A DNA stretch of 39,249 bases from Gammaproteobacteria bacterium (GCA_029864095.1 JAOTUB010000018.1:1-39249); one strand, 5' to 3'. Counted from the first letter of the stretch, positions 23,570-32,523 are shown. The notes: generated by a model from the letters alone, not told the origin. Translations and numbers: made by a program.

Positions 23570-24022
23570 CTAGTCTCCGCCCGGTGCGCAAATGATTGTA
23601 GCCGACGCTACGACATGTTTGCCAACCATTGCCTCGCAACGATACCACCACATACCGCGCTTTACTTTGTCTGCATGAACCTGTATCCGCAACTGCTCGC
23701 CCGGGACGACGGGACGGCGAAACCTCGCGTCTTCGACACGCGCCAAGAAATAGAGTGGGCGTGGATTCAGATCACCATTACTGATATGTGACAGCACGCC
23801 ACCGGCTTGAGCCATTGCTTCAATAATGAGCACGCCCGGCAGAACCGGATTTCCAGGAAAATGGCCAGCGAAGTGTGGTTCATTGGCCGTCACGTTCTTG
23901 ATGGCCGTGACCGATTCATGCGGTGTGCACGAAATGACCTTGTCAAGCATCAAGAATGGCTCGCGATGCGGCAACAATTCCTTGATAGCAGCCACATCGA
24001 GAGGATAGGTATGCGCAGTCAC
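23570..24022 (-). CDS. fabZ: 3-hydroxyacyl-[acyl-carrier-protein] dehydratase FabZ
   Basis: FabZ dehydrates 3-hydroxyacyl-ACP to trans-2-enoyl-ACP in fatty-acid elongation and so competes with LpxA and LpxD for 3-hydroxyacyl-ACP. The 150-residue hot-dog-fold protein shows LLPHREPFLMLDKV (17-30), the catalytic His54 in HFAGHFPGNPVLPGVLIIEAM with Glu68, and the FLARVEDARFRRPVVPGEQL segment. The GTG start at 24022 overlaps the lpxD TGA (GTGA). The lpxD-fabZ-lpxA-lpxB order is conserved across proteobacteria. Confidence 0.97.
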   Translation of the reverse strand: MTAHTYPLDVAAIKELLPHREPFLMLDKVISCTPHESVTAIKNVTANEPHFAGHFPGNPVLPGVLIIEAMAQAGGVLSHISNGDLNPRPLYFLARVEDARFRRPVVPGEQLRIQVHADKVKRGMWWYRCEAMVGKHVVASATIICAPGGD

Positions 24023-25032
24023 TTTGCGTCCTTCTCAAGCTTGGCAACTCGCTCTATCAACTTATCAAGCCGGCGAACCTTCGCCACGGTCCGGTTCCAC
24101 TCACGGACCGGCTCTATCGGAAAATTGGATGCGTACGCTCCGGGCTCGGTGATGTTCTTCGATATCATGCCTTTGCCGTTGACGATTACGTCGTCACAAA
24201 CTTCGATATGGCCCGCCATGCCAACCATGCCGGCGAACATGCAGCGTTTGCCGATTCGCGCACTTCCGGCAATGGCACATGCGGTCGCCATCGCTGTATG
24301 CTCGCCAACGAAAACGTTATGCCCGATTTGAATCTGATTATCGAGCCTGACACCATCTTCAATAATCGTGTCATCGATTGCACCGCAATCAATTGTTGTA
24401 ACTGACCCGACCTCAACGTCGTTGCCAATGCGCACTCCCCCCACCTGCGGAACCTTGACCCATCCTTCGGGCGTCATCGCATTGCCAAATCCATCTGCGC
24501 CTACGACCGCACCAGAGTGAAAGATGCAGCGATCGCCAATTGTCACGTTGCGCACGAACGTCACATTTGCGTGCAAGCGACAATTGTCCCCTATGACACA
24601 GTTCGGGCCGACAACAGCGCCGGGTCCAATACTGGAGTTTTGTCCGATTGATACGCCGTGTTCTATGACGGCGTTCGCCGCAACGTGCGCCGTCTTTGCA
24701 ATGATTGCTGTCGCAGCGACAACGGCCGACGGATGCACGCCCGGCTCGTATGTCGGCGCCGGGCAAAGGAATGTTGCTATTCGCGCATAACACGAATACG
24801 GATTGTCGTTGATCAAGACTGCCGTGGGCGAATCCTCGGCATCGTCCTTGCGCAAAATGACCGCAGCTGCCTTCGTCGAGACCAGCTGCTTCTTGAATTT
24901 GGAACTTGAGAGAAAGCTGAGCGCGCTTGGCCCGGCATTCGCGAGCGAACCCACTCCATCTATTACGACATTCGGATCGCCGATCAGGTCGCAGCCGAAT
25001 TGCTCTGCCAGTTCTCCGAGGCTTGTCGGCAT
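24019..25032 (-). CDS. lpxD: UDP-3-O-(3-hydroxyacyl)glucosamine N-acyltransferase
   Basis: LpxD adds the N-linked 3-hydroxyacyl chain, the third step of lipid A synthesis. The 337-residue protein has the N-terminal uridine-binding domain (MPTSLGELAEQFGCDLIGDP; LSFLSSSKFKKQL). A long left-handed beta-helix of hexapeptide repeats follows, with catalytic His238 in NQIQIGHNVFVGEHT. A C-terminal coiled-helix tail ends RLDKLIERVAKLEKDAK. I start at ATG 25032, 19 nt after the skp stop; the upstream extension of the frame overlaps skp and has no LpxD similarity. Confidence 0.95.
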   Translation of the reverse strand: MPTSLGELAEQFGCDLIGDPNVVIDGVGSLANAGPSALSFLSSSKFKKQLVSTKAAAVILRKDDAEDSPTAVLINDNPYSCYARIATFLCPAPTYEPGVHPSAVVAATAIIAKTAHVAANAVIEHGVSIGQNSSIGPGAVVGPNCVIGDNCRLHANVTFVRNVTIGDRCIFHSGAVVGADGFGNAMTPEGWVKVPQVGGVRIGNDVEVGSVTTIDCGAIDDTIIEDGVRLDNQIQIGHNVFVGEHTAMATACAIAGSARIGKRCMFAGMVGMAGHIEVCDDVIVNGKGMISKNITEPGAYASNFPIEPVREWNRTVAKVRRLDKLIERVAKLEKDAK

Positions 25033-25051
25033 GCGCCGTGAAACGCCGGGG

Positions 25052-25591
25052 CTATCGGGCGCCTGTCGCCTGGAAGTTTGCTTCCACGGCGCGCAGCACT
25101 TCCTCTGTGATATTGACAGCGCTGCTGGCGAACAAAACGCCGTCTCCAACAACGAGGTCGTAACCCTCCTGCGCCGCGTAATCCTGAACTTCCTTCAGCA
25201 AGGAGCGCTGCAAGGAACCCAGCTCTTCGTTCTGACGAAGATTGAGGTCCTCGCGAAACTCGGTCTGCAAACGAGCAACTTCACGTTGCAAATCGCGCAG
25301 ATTTTTCTCCGCGTTACGGCGTTCGGTTTCCCCCATGACCGCAACATCCTTTTGCACTTTTGCCGTCATTTCTTCGAACTCTTTTTGCTTCGCCAGAAAC
25401 TCGCGCTGACGTGGCGCGAACTCCTCCTGTAGAGCATCCATCGCGGCTTTGGTCTGTGGCGAGCGTTCCATGAGAACCGGAATATTGACTACGCCGACTT
25501 TCAGTTGCTGTGCACTGGCTGGCAACGTGAACGCACAAACAAGCGCGATTCCAAAGGCCACTCTAACTAGTTGTTGCTTTACATGACTCAT
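25052..25591 (-). CDS. skp: Periplasmic chaperone Skp (OmpH)
   Basis: Skp is a trimeric periplasmic chaperone that holds unfolded outer-membrane proteins on the way to BamA. The 179-residue precursor has a signal peptide with cleavage after ASA (residue 27). The mature start is QQLKVGVVNIPVLMERSPQ, then a long charged coiled coil (about 50-140, with EFLAKQKEFEEMTAKVQKD), and the C-terminal beta part YDLVVGDGVLFASSAVNITEEVL, characteristic of OmpH. It lies between bamA (14 nt) and lpxD, the conserved position. Confidence 0.94.
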   Translation of the reverse strand: MSHVKQQLVRVAFGIALVCAFTLPASAQQLKVGVVNIPVLMERSPQTKAAMDALQEEFAPRQREFLAKQKEFEEMTAKVQKDVAVMGETERRNAEKNLRDLQREVARLQTEFREDLNLRQNEELGSLQRSLLKEVQDYAAQEGYDLVVGDGVLFASSAVNITEEVLRAVEANFQATGAR

Positions 25592-25605
25592 AAGAAATTC
25601 ATTCC

Positions 25606-27984
25606 TTAAAACGCCTGACCAATCGAGAACTGGAATCGTTCCAGTTCATCTCCGTAAAACCTGTCGTTGCCCCGGTACTCATTGAGTGGGTAAGCATAGC
25701 TGAATCGGAACAATCCCAGCGGTGCCAGCCATTGTACGCCAATACCTACGGACGTACGCAGTTCGTCGAATTCCGGCTCGTATGTAATGGGCGATCCGAG
25801 CTTGTCGGTAAATGCAACTTCGCCCGTATTGAACACATTACCAATGTCATAAAAGAGGCTGGCGCGCGCCTGACTGGACCATTTCTCCGGAAGCGGAAGT
25901 ATAAGCTCTAGCTGACTGGCAACCAATACGTTGCCGCCATAGGGGTTGCCGAAGCTGTCCCGTGGCCCAAGGTATGATTCACGAAAGCCGCGCACCGAGG
26001 TCGGTCCACCACCATAGAATTGCTTGAATGGTGGGGTCGCCGTCGTAGCGCCCATTCCCTCAGATATACCGAATTCCGCATTGATTTTTCCGACCCAACT
26101 GCCAAACAGCGGGATGTACTTTGTAAAGTTATACCGCGCCTGGTAGTACTCCACATCGCTTCCAGGCACAGCCATCGCAAAGATCAATTGCTGGCGCGTG
26201 CCGCGGTTCGCAAAGAGGGCCCGATTGCGGCTATCGAAGGTCCAGCCCGCAATCAACTCGACCGTGTCATAGTCGGTACCAAAAAATGTAAATCCTGCGC
26301 CAGTATCCTCTTCGAACGGGTTACCGTTATTCCTGACCCAATCCTGCGCCTGCCGCGTGCTCGACGTCGACGCAAGCAATTCGGCACGCTGATAGTTCAA
26401 ACCGAACGACAGCGTCTGAAATTCCGTGATGGGATAACCGTAGTCGATCGAAAGGCCACCACTGGTCGTCGAGAAATCGGATGACCCGGAAGTAAACTGC
26501 GTGATATCGCGGTAGTTCAAGCTAACCGTGCGACGAACGCCGTCCATCGTTCGATAGGGATCCGTGTGCGACAAACTGTAAAACTTCTGGAACCTGCCCG
26601 AGACCGCTTCAAGTGCGACACGATTTCCAGAGCCGAGGAAATTCGTGTGCACTATACTGCCATTGAGCATCAGCTTTTGTGATTCAGAGTAACCGATGCC
26701 GCCACTAAACTGACCCGGCATTCGGTATTCGAGATCGAAGTCGATGTCGACCAGGTCTGGACTTCCAGAGACTGGCGTGTTGTTCACTTCGACCTTTTCA
26801 ATATAGGGCAACCGCTGCAAACGAACTTTGGATCGATCGACCAATCTGTTGGAAAGATATGCACTTTCCATTTGGCGCATCTCGCGACGAAGCACTTCGT
26901 CATCAACCTCGCTTACACCATGGAAGTTGATCCGGCGAACGTAGACGCGACTCTTCGGATCGACAAAAAACGTTATTTCGGCTTCCCGCGTCTCATGGTT
27001 CAGCTCCGGGACTGCTTCGATTTCGGCATTGGCGTAACCCTGCTCACCCAACCGCAAAGACATAAGCTCGCCCGACTGCGCCAACAATTTCTGATTAAAC
27101 ATCGAGCCAGGCTGAACGAGGACCATTGCGCGAAGCAGTACTTCTGGAACAACCATGTCGCCAACTAGCTTGACGTCGGATATCGTATATTGGTCGCCTT
27201 CATGCAGGCCTATTGTTACGAATATGTCCTTCTTGTTTGGCGAAATCGCTACTTGTGTCGACTCAACGCGAAAATCTGCGTAGCCGCGGTCCATGTAATA
27301 TGCGCGCAGCTTCTCAAGGTCACCTTCCAGCGCTTCTTTGGAGTAGCGGTCATCCTGCCGAATCCATGACAGCCAGTTCGCTGTATCTAGCTCGAAGTCT
27401 GCGCGTATATCCTTTTCTTCGAATGCTGCGTTGCCGACCAGGTTTACCTGTCGGATTTTTGCGCGCTCACCTTCATTGACATCGATCCGAACGCGTACCG
27501 TGTTGTTGGCACTTTCAACGACCGAGGTATCCACAGTGACACCATACTTACCGCGATCGTAGTACTGCTCGCGTAGAAAACTCGAAACTTCATCGAGCAC
27601 TGACCGGTCAAAAGTTTTGCCTTTCGCAAGCCCCACACCGCGCAATGACTCTGTCAGATCTTCAGTTTTGATGTCCTTGTTGCCTTCAATTTCAAAACTT
27701 TCGATCGACGGCCGCTCGCGGACCGCGACAACGAGCGTGTCGCCATCACGACGCATTTCAATGTCATCAAAAAGGCCTTGACCATAGAGTGCGCGAATCG
27801 CCTCCTGAATCCGGACTTGATCGACGTTGTCGCCAATGTTGATGGGCAGATAGTTGAAAACCGTACCCTCGGAAATTCGCTGCAATCCTTCGACACGCAT
27901 ATCGCGCACGACGAAATTGACCTGCGCCACCACCGTCAGCGGCAATAGCAGGCACAGCGAGACCATTTTCTGGCGATAGTTCAT
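25606..27984 (-). CDS. bamA: Outer membrane protein assembly factor BamA
   Basis: BamA is the Omp85-family core of the BAM complex that inserts beta-barrel proteins into the outer membrane. The product (about 792 residues) has a signal peptide (MNYRQKMVSLCLLLPLTVVAQ). Five POTRA domains follow (starting FVVRDMRVEGLQRISEGTVFNYLP), then a 16-strand barrel containing the conserved L6-loop region (FKQFYGGGPTSVRGF). The terminal beta-signal ends in Phe (LERFQFSIGQAF). The ATG at 27984 gives a good signal peptide; an in-frame ATG at 28005 would add seven residues. It lies between rseP and skp. Confidence 0.96.
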   Translation of the reverse strand: MNYRQKMVSLCLLLPLTVVAQVNFVVRDMRVEGLQRISEGTVFNYLPINIGDNVDQVRIQEAIRALYGQGLFDDIEMRRDGDTLVVAVRERPSIESFEIEGNKDIKTEDLTESLRGVGLAKGKTFDRSVLDEVSSFLREQYYDRGKYGVTVDTSVVESANNTVRVRIDVNEGERAKIRQVNLVGNAAFEEKDIRADFELDTANWLSWIRQDDRYSKEALEGDLEKLRAYYMDRGYADFRVESTQVAISPNKKDIFVTIGLHEGDQYTISDVKLVGDMVVPEVLLRAMVLVQPGSMFNQKLLAQSGELMSLRLGEQGYANAEIEAVPELNHETREAEITFFVDPKSRVYVRRINFHGVSEVDDEVLRREMRQMESAYLSNRLVDRSKVRLQRLPYIEKVEVNNTPVSGSPDLVDIDFDLEYRMPGQFSGGIGYSESQKLMLNGSIVHTNFLGSGNRVALEAVSGRFQKFYSLSHTDPYRTMDGVRRTVSLNYRDITQFTSGSSDFSTTSGGLSIDYGYPITEFQTLSFGLNYQRAELLASTSSTRQAQDWVRNNGNPFEEDTGAGFTFFGTDYDTVELIAGWTFDSRNRALFANRGTRQQLIFAMAVPGSDVEYYQARYNFTKYIPLFGSWVGKINAEFGISEGMGATTATPPFKQFYGGGPTSVRGFRESYLGPRDSFGNPYGGNVLVASQLELILPLPEKWSSQARASLFYDIGNVFNTGEVAFTDKLGSPITYEPEFDELRTSVGIGVQWLAPLGLFRFSYAYPLNEYRGNDRFYGDELERFQFSIGQAF

Positions 27985-28020
27985 TTTGTATCCGCTCGTC
28001 CTCATCTGCTAAACACGGGG

Positions 28021-29373
28021 CTAGCCGAGTATTCTCGCAATGTCGTTATAGAATGCAAAGCTCATTAATAGTATCAACGCGAGAATGCCGAACTGCTGAC
28101 CCAATATTTGTGAGCGCTCTGACATCGGACTGCCTTTAGCCAACTCGATCGTCTGATAGACAATCTGACCGCCGTCCAGCACCGGCACAGGCAGCAGGTT
28201 GAGCACCCCGAGACTGATGCTGACGAGTGCGAGGAATGCCAGGAACTCATTCAGACCACGTTGCGCGGAATCACCGGCGAACTCAGCAATATGAATCGGG
28301 CCGCTGATGTTCTTTATGGACACGTCCCCCGTCACCATGCGGCCGAGCATGCGCAACGTGAACAGGGTCGACGTCCAGGTTCGTTGCGCAGCCTGAGAGA
28401 TCGATTCGATCGGTCCGAACTTGCGCAGGTAGAAGTACGCCCCGATGTCGGTTGAGCCTCTTACGCCAAGGAGACCGCGCACTTCCCCGTCTACCTCCTG
28501 CTCACCGATCACGACGTCGACAACAAAGCTCCGCCCGTTGCGCGTGTACTCAACTGCAACCTGTTTGCCAGCCCTGACCGAAACGACGTCGACGAGATCC
28601 CCATAATTCTTGACAGGCTGGCCGTCCACGGTCGTGATTCGGTCACCGACGGCGAGCCCGGCACCAGCTGCCGCTCCGTCTTCGACTAATTCGCTGATAA
28701 CGGCCGGCGGCTGCCATGGCTCAAAACCAAGACCTTCGAAAAGCATGTTGGGTTCGGTGAGCCGCGCGGCGTCCTCTCCAACATCGATCGTTGTGCGCCG
28801 TTGCTCGCCCGAATCAGTTTCGAGCGTCAACGGCACGCGGCCATCCGAGACCAGCCGATCGAAAATATTGACAAGCGTCGACTCCCAGTCAGCTGTTGCG
28901 ACATCACCGACGGCGACGATCTTGTCGCCGAATTCGAGGCCAGCTTGTGCCGCGTAGGAATCGTGTGCGACATCGCCGACGGCCGGCTGCAGTGTGGGAA
29001 TGCCATTCAGGAACAGGACCCAGTACGCACAGACGGCGAACAGGAAGTTGAACATGGGGCCCGCGAGCAGCACTGTAATGCGGGCCGGAATCGGGCGCTG
29101 GTTGAAGGCACGGCCCTCGTCCTCCGGGTCGATCGGCCCTTCGCGGCCATCGAGAAATCGTACGTAGCCACCCAGTGGAATCGCAGATATGCAGTACTCG
29201 GTGCGGTCCGGTCCGCGCACCCAGGTGATCAGAGGCTTACCGAAGCCGATGGAGAATCTGAGCACCTTCATCCCGGTCCAGCGGCCGACAATGTAATGCC
29301 CATACTCGTGCACGGCGACGAGCACGCTGATCGCGACAATGAAAGCCAGCAGACTGGTCAGTGCATCACCCAT
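28021..29373 (-). CDS. rseP: Regulator of sigma-E protease RseP (site-2 zinc metalloprotease)
   Basis: RseP is an inner-membrane intramembrane metalloprotease that cuts the anti-sigma factor RseA after DegS and removes signal-peptide remnants. The 450-residue protein has the zinc motif HEYGH (22-26) in the first transmembrane helix. Two tandem PDZ domains follow (GLEFGDKIVAVGDV and GLAVGDRITTVDGQPV), then the C-terminal LNLLPVPVLDGGQIVYQTIEL with the third zinc ligand Asp. A final membrane segment ends the protein. It normally follows dxr; here dxr is absent, and the ATG overlaps the end of a 55-codon ORF (ATGGGTGA). It is followed at once by bamA. Confidence 0.96.
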   Translation of the reverse strand: MGDALTSLLAFIVAISVLVAVHEYGHYIVGRWTGMKVLRFSIGFGKPLITWVRGPDRTEYCISAIPLGGYVRFLDGREGPIDPEDEGRAFNQRPIPARITVLLAGPMFNFLFAVCAYWVLFLNGIPTLQPAVGDVAHDSYAAQAGLEFGDKIVAVGDVATADWESTLVNIFDRLVSDGRVPLTLETDSGEQRRTTIDVGEDAARLTEPNMLFEGLGFEPWQPPAVISELVEDGAAAGAGLAVGDRITTVDGQPVKNYGDLVDVVSVRAGKQVAVEYTRNGRSFVVDVVIGEQEVDGEVRGLLGVRGSTDIGAYFYLRKFGPIESISQAAQRTWTSTLFTLRMLGRMVTGDVSIKNISGPIHIAEFAGDSAQRGLNEFLAFLALVSISLGVLNLLPVPVLDGGQIVYQTIELAKGSPMSERSQILGQQFGILALILLMSFAFYNDIARILG

Positions 29374-29533
29374 GGACGGCCGTTACCCCTCGCGCGTTCA
29401 GCCGCGCATAGTCTTGACGGCGAGCAACCCGCACTCGCAATGTGTCCCTTACGTATTGTTGACTGGAACCCGCCGCAGCAGTTCCCGTAAGTCTGCAGCG
29501 CCAGGAGTGAATGCTGACTGAACGGCCCGTCAT
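29366..29533 (-). CDS. Possible 55-codon ORF in the place of dxr (relic or new small protein)
   Basis: I do not recognise this as any known protein. It starts with an ATG that overlaps the cdsA stop (ATGA) and ends with a TGA inside the first codons of rseP. It thus fills the whole gap with the same coupled spacing a real operon gene would have. Its first eight residues, MTGRSVSI, resemble the opening beta strand of DXR proteins (normally followed by LGSTGSIG). After that the similarity stops (HSWRCRLTG...). The rest is Arg-rich (DTLRVRVARRQDYARLNARG). The simplest reading is a deletion scar of dxr that kept the reading frame start. Expression is unknown; a chance ORF is also possible. Confidence 0.35.
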   Translation of the reverse strand: MTGRSVSIHSWRCRLTGTAAAGSSQQYVRDTLRVRVARRQDYARLNARGVTAVHG

Positions 29534-30309
29534 TTCATCCCCACCCAGCTTAGGCCCAGTGCAAATAAAGGTGCAGCCGCGGCCACGCTATCGATCCGGT
29601 CAAGCACGCCACCGTGACCGGGAAACAGGCCGCCGCTGTCCTTCAGCCCGGCGGTGCGTTTGAACATGCTGACAGTAAGATCACCAACGACCGACAGACA
29701 CGCCACGGCCAGGCAAAACGGCACAAATACGGCCAGATCGGTCGCTACCCAAAGCGACCAGAGCAAGGTCAGCAGCACCACGGCGACAAGTCCGCCGATC
29801 ACGCCTTCCCAGGTTTTTCCCGGACTGATTCTTGGTGCGAGCTTTACGCGGCCGATCATCTTGCCCGCAAAAAAGGCGCCGCTGTCCGCGACCCATACGA
29901 TGAGCAACGCGAACAGCAGAATCGTTGGATCGGCGTCGTAAAGGGCGATCAACGCGAGATACAGCGGTACGAGCACAAGTGCGCCGGCGATCCAGCGCAC
30001 GATACCGGGAATCGGCGTCGGGAAAAAAAATGTCCAGATGAAGGCGATCAACCACCAGACCATTGACGCCTTGAAGATCAGCTCGGCATCGACGGCGAGT
30101 AAAGTGACGGCAGCTAAAAGAGCGCCGATCGCGAGCAGAAATACTATTCGTCCTGCGCTCCCGGATAGCTCGAGAAAAGCAGACCATTCCCAGGCACCGG
30201 CCAGCATTACAACAAAAAATACCGCATATGCGACGGCCGCGGGTACCGCGAAAAGCACGAGCATCAGCACGAGTAGTGCAATGACAGCGGTGATTACTCG
30301 CAGTTTCAT
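29530..30309 (-). CDS. cdsA: Phosphatidate cytidylyltransferase (CDP-diacylglycerol synthase)
   Basis: CdsA makes CDP-diacylglycerol from CTP and phosphatidic acid, the branch point for all bacterial phospholipids. The 259-residue integral membrane protein has about seven to eight hydrophobic helices. The family signature is near the C-terminus: ISPGKTWEGVIGG, then SVVGDLTVSMFKRTAGLKDS and PGHGGVLDRIDS, containing the metal-binding Asp residues. I start at MKLRVITAVIAL (30309), whose ATG overlaps the uppS TGA. The upstream part of the frame is Arg-rich and lies inside uppS. Confidence 0.96.
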   Translation of the reverse strand: MKLRVITAVIALLVLMLVLFAVPAAVAYAVFFVVMLAGAWEWSAFLELSGSAGRIVFLLAIGALLAAVTLLAVDAELIFKASMVWWLIAFIWTFFFPTPIPGIVRWIAGALVLVPLYLALIALYDADPTILLFALLIVWVADSGAFFAGKMIGRVKLAPRISPGKTWEGVIGGLVAVVLLTLLWSLWVATDLAVFVPFCLAVACLSVVGDLTVSMFKRTAGLKDSGGLFPGHGGVLDRIDSVAAAAPLFALGLSWVGMK

Positions 30310-31043
30310 GAACCTAGTGCCTCGATTTGGTCTCCCGTGTGCCCGTAACGGCGCTGACGCATCGCGTAAAACTCTAGCGCCGCGTCGAACTGTTGCTCGC
30401 CGAAATCCGGCCAAAGCGTGTCACAGAACCAGAGTTCGGCGTACGCCAAATTCCACAACAAGAAATTGCTGATGCGCTGTTCCCCGCCGGTTCGAATCAA
30501 CAGGTCCGGATCCGGCAGATCACCGAGCTGCAGACGATGTGCAATCGCCGTATCGTCAATCTCGTCAGCCGTTATCTCGTCCCGAGCCAGCTCGCCGTAT
30601 AACTTGCGAACTGCCTGAACGATATCCCAGCGACCGCCATATGCGACTGCGATCAATAGCCGCAGACCGGTGTTGTCGATCGTTTGCTTTTCGGCGGCGA
30701 CTATCATGTCAACTAGCCTGGGCTGTAACTGCTCGCGTGCGCCAATGAACTCAAGCCTTACATTGTTACGATGCAGTTCGTCGACTTCTCGTTGCAAAGC
30801 TTCGATAAACAGCGCCATCAGCATGCTGACCTCCTCACGAGGTCTGGACCAGTTCTCACTACTGAAGGCGAACAGTGTCAGGTACTGCACACCGCGTTGC
30901 GCTGCCAGTTCGACTGTTTTTCGCACTGCGCCAACACCCGAACGGTGCCCGGCGTGACGCGGCAGCGCCCGCTTTCTGGCCCAGCGGCCATTGCCGTCCA
31001 TAATGACGGCAACGTGTTGCGGTATGTTTTCGTTTGCGGCCAT
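30306..31043 (-). CDS. uppS: Undecaprenyl diphosphate synthase (UppS / IspU)
   Basis: UppS condenses farnesyl diphosphate with eight isopentenyl diphosphates into the C55 lipid carrier used for peptidoglycan and O-antigen. The 245-residue cis-prenyltransferase shows VAVIMDGNGRWARKR (12-26, catalytic Asp16), RHAGHRSGVGAVRKTVE, YLTLFAFSSENWSRP, the IAVAYGGRWDI motif, and DLLIRTGGEQRISNFLLWN with the C-terminal Asp/Glu-containing ELWFCDTLWPDF. All catalytic features are intact. This means the cell must make isopentenyl diphosphate, although three MEP pathway genes are absent from their usual sites in this window. Confidence 0.96.
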   Translation of the reverse strand: MAANENIPQHVAVIMDGNGRWARKRALPRHAGHRSGVGAVRKTVELAAQRGVQYLTLFAFSSENWSRPREEVSMLMALFIEALQREVDELHRNNVRLEFIGAREQLQPRLVDMIVAAEKQTIDNTGLRLLIAVAYGGRWDIVQAVRKLYGELARDEITADEIDDTAIAHRLQLGDLPDPDLLIRTGGEQRISNFLLWNLAYAELWFCDTLWPDFGEQQFDAALEFYAMRQRRYGHTGDQIEALGS

Positions 31044-31075
31044 CGAAAAGGATGAGGATCTGCGTCGAATCCTCT

Positions 31076-31633
31076 CTATATTTCCATCAACTCGCTTTCT
31101 TTGCCGGCGAGGATTTCGTCGACTTCGGCAATGTACTTGTCGGTTATCGTCTGAATTTCATCTTCAGAGCGACGCTCATCGTCCTCACCTATCATTTTTT
31201 CCTTGAGCAAATCTTTGACATCGTGAATAGCATCACGGCGGATGTTTCTGATGGCGATTCGCCCACCCTCGGCTTCGTGCCGTACGACGCGAATCATGTC
31301 CTTTCTGCGTTCTTCGGTCAGCGCCGGCAGGGGCACACGTATTACAGTGCCTGCTGATTGCGGGTTCAATCCTAGGTCCGAACCCATGATGGCCTTCTCA
31401 ATGACAGAGACCATCTCTTTTTCCCAGGGCGTCACAGTCAGCGTGCGCGAATCCTCAATCCCGATATTGGAAACCTGATTCAACGGCACCTGGGAGCCAT
31501 AGTATTCAACTGTAATATGGTCGAGCAGACTCGTATGAGCGCGTCCTGTGCGTATCTTGGTCAACTCCTGCCTGAGCGACGCGACGCTTTTGGCCATCCT
31601 CTCGCCGGCATCTTTCATTATTTCGTCCAACAC
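31076..31633 (-). CDS. frr: Ribosome recycling factor
   Basis: RRF, together with EF-G, splits post-termination ribosomes. The 185-residue protein has the exact family length. It shows the long helical domain I segments ([27 protein letters not shown]) and domain II ([24 protein letters not shown]). The C-terminal helix carries [31 protein letters not shown]. It lies between pyrH (37 nt gap) and uppS (32 nt gap), the standard order. Confidence 0.97.
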   Translation of the reverse strand: MLDEIMKDAGERMAKSVASLRQELTKIRTGRAHTSLLDHITVEYYGSQVPLNQVSNIGIEDSRTLTVTPWEKEMVSVIEKAIMGSDLGLNPQSAGTVIRVPLPALTEERRKDMIRVVRHEAEGGRIAIRNIRRDAIHDVKDLLKEKMIGEDDERRSEDEIQTITDKYIAEVDEILAGKESELMEI

Positions 31634-31670
31634 GTTCTATACCCTCTCCTGATTTACGCCTGTGCAGCCG

Positions 31671-32393
31671 CTACGCCGTCACCAGCGTACCAACATCGTC
31701 ACCGGCTATCGCCTGCACCAGCGCGTTGGCGCGGGTCAGGTCGAAAACGCGCAGCGGCAAATCGTTGTCGCGACACATCACGACAGCGGTCGCATCCATC
31801 ACTGATAGTTTGTCAGCCAGAACCTTGTCGAATGACACCGTGTCGTAGCGTTTTGCGTCGGGATGATTGGCCGGGTCGGCATCATAAACGCCGTCCACTT
31901 TGGTCGCCTTGAGCAAAACATCAGCACCGATTTCGATCGCACGCAGGCTCGCCGCCGTGTCCGTTGTAAAGAACGGATTCCCGGTGCCTGCCGCGAGAAT
32001 AACGACCCGGCCTTTCTCAAGATGGCGAATCGCGCGGCGACGAATATAGTCTTCGCAGACTTCGTGAACCTGCAGCGCGGACATGACGCGCGCGAAGACA
32101 CCCTGTGATTCCAGTGCGTCCTGGATGGCTAACGCATTCATCACCGTGGCCAGCATACCCATGTAGTCGCCGGTCACGCGGTCCATGCCGGCGCGGGCCA
32201 GTCCGGCACCGCGGAAAATGTTGCCACCGCCGATGACGATGGCAATTTCCACACCGGTTTCCCGCGCGGTCGCGATCTCTGCAGCCATACGCTGAATGAC
32301 CGCCGGCTCAATGCCGTAGTCCAGCTCACCCATTAAAGCCTCGCCACTGAGCTTCAGCAAAACGCGACGGTATTGAAGCGGAGAGTCACTCAT
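31671..32393 (-). CDS. pyrH: UMP kinase
   Basis: PyrH phosphorylates UMP to UDP and is a hexamer regulated by GTP and UTP. The 240-residue amino-acid-kinase-fold protein has [14 protein letters not shown] (9-22), the nucleotide-binding [13 protein letters not shown] (50-62), [39 protein letters not shown] and [15 protein letters not shown]. All are strongly conserved. A 130-nt gap containing an inverted repeat separates it from tsf, so pyrH may have its own promoter. A TAGAAT at 32471-32466 is a candidate -10 without a convincing -35. Confidence 0.97.
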   Translation of the reverse strand: MSDSPLQYRRVLLKLSGEALMGELDYGIEPAVIQRMAAEIATARETGVEIAIVIGGGNIFRGAGLARAGMDRVTGDYMGMLATVMNALAIQDALESQGVFARVMSALQVHEVCEDYIRRRAIRHLEKGRVVILAAGTGNPFFTTDTAASLRAIEIGADVLLKATKVDGVYDADPANHPDAKRYDTVSFDKVLADKLSVMDATAVVMCRDNDLPLRVFDLTRANALVQAIAGDDVGTLVTA

Positions 32394-32430
32394 TTGCAGG
32401 CCTTATTGTTGTGTGCGTCAAAGGTCCGCC

Positions 32431-32462
32431 CGATCGCGGGTGCTGCGGTTGCCGGGCGATCG
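32431..32462. repeat. Inverted repeat in the tsf-pyrH gap
   Basis: CGATCGC at 32431-32437 and GCGATCG at 32456-32462 form a perfect 7-bp stem with an 18-nt loop. It lies in the 130-bp gap between the tsf stop and the pyrH start. No T-run follows on the transcribed strand, so it is more likely a leader structure, a protein-binding site or a processing site than an intrinsic terminator. Confidence 0.35.
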
Positions 32463-32523
32463 TTGATTCTAGCGTATTCGCAACACCTGGTCTGTATTGA
32501 ATCAAAGGGTTAAGAGATAAACT

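Noticed and set aside
29374..29529. A translated C-terminal remnant of DXR in any frame of the cdsA-rseP gap
   Set aside because: None of the three minus-strand frames shows DXR C-terminal motifs; only the first eight residues of one frame resemble the DXR start.
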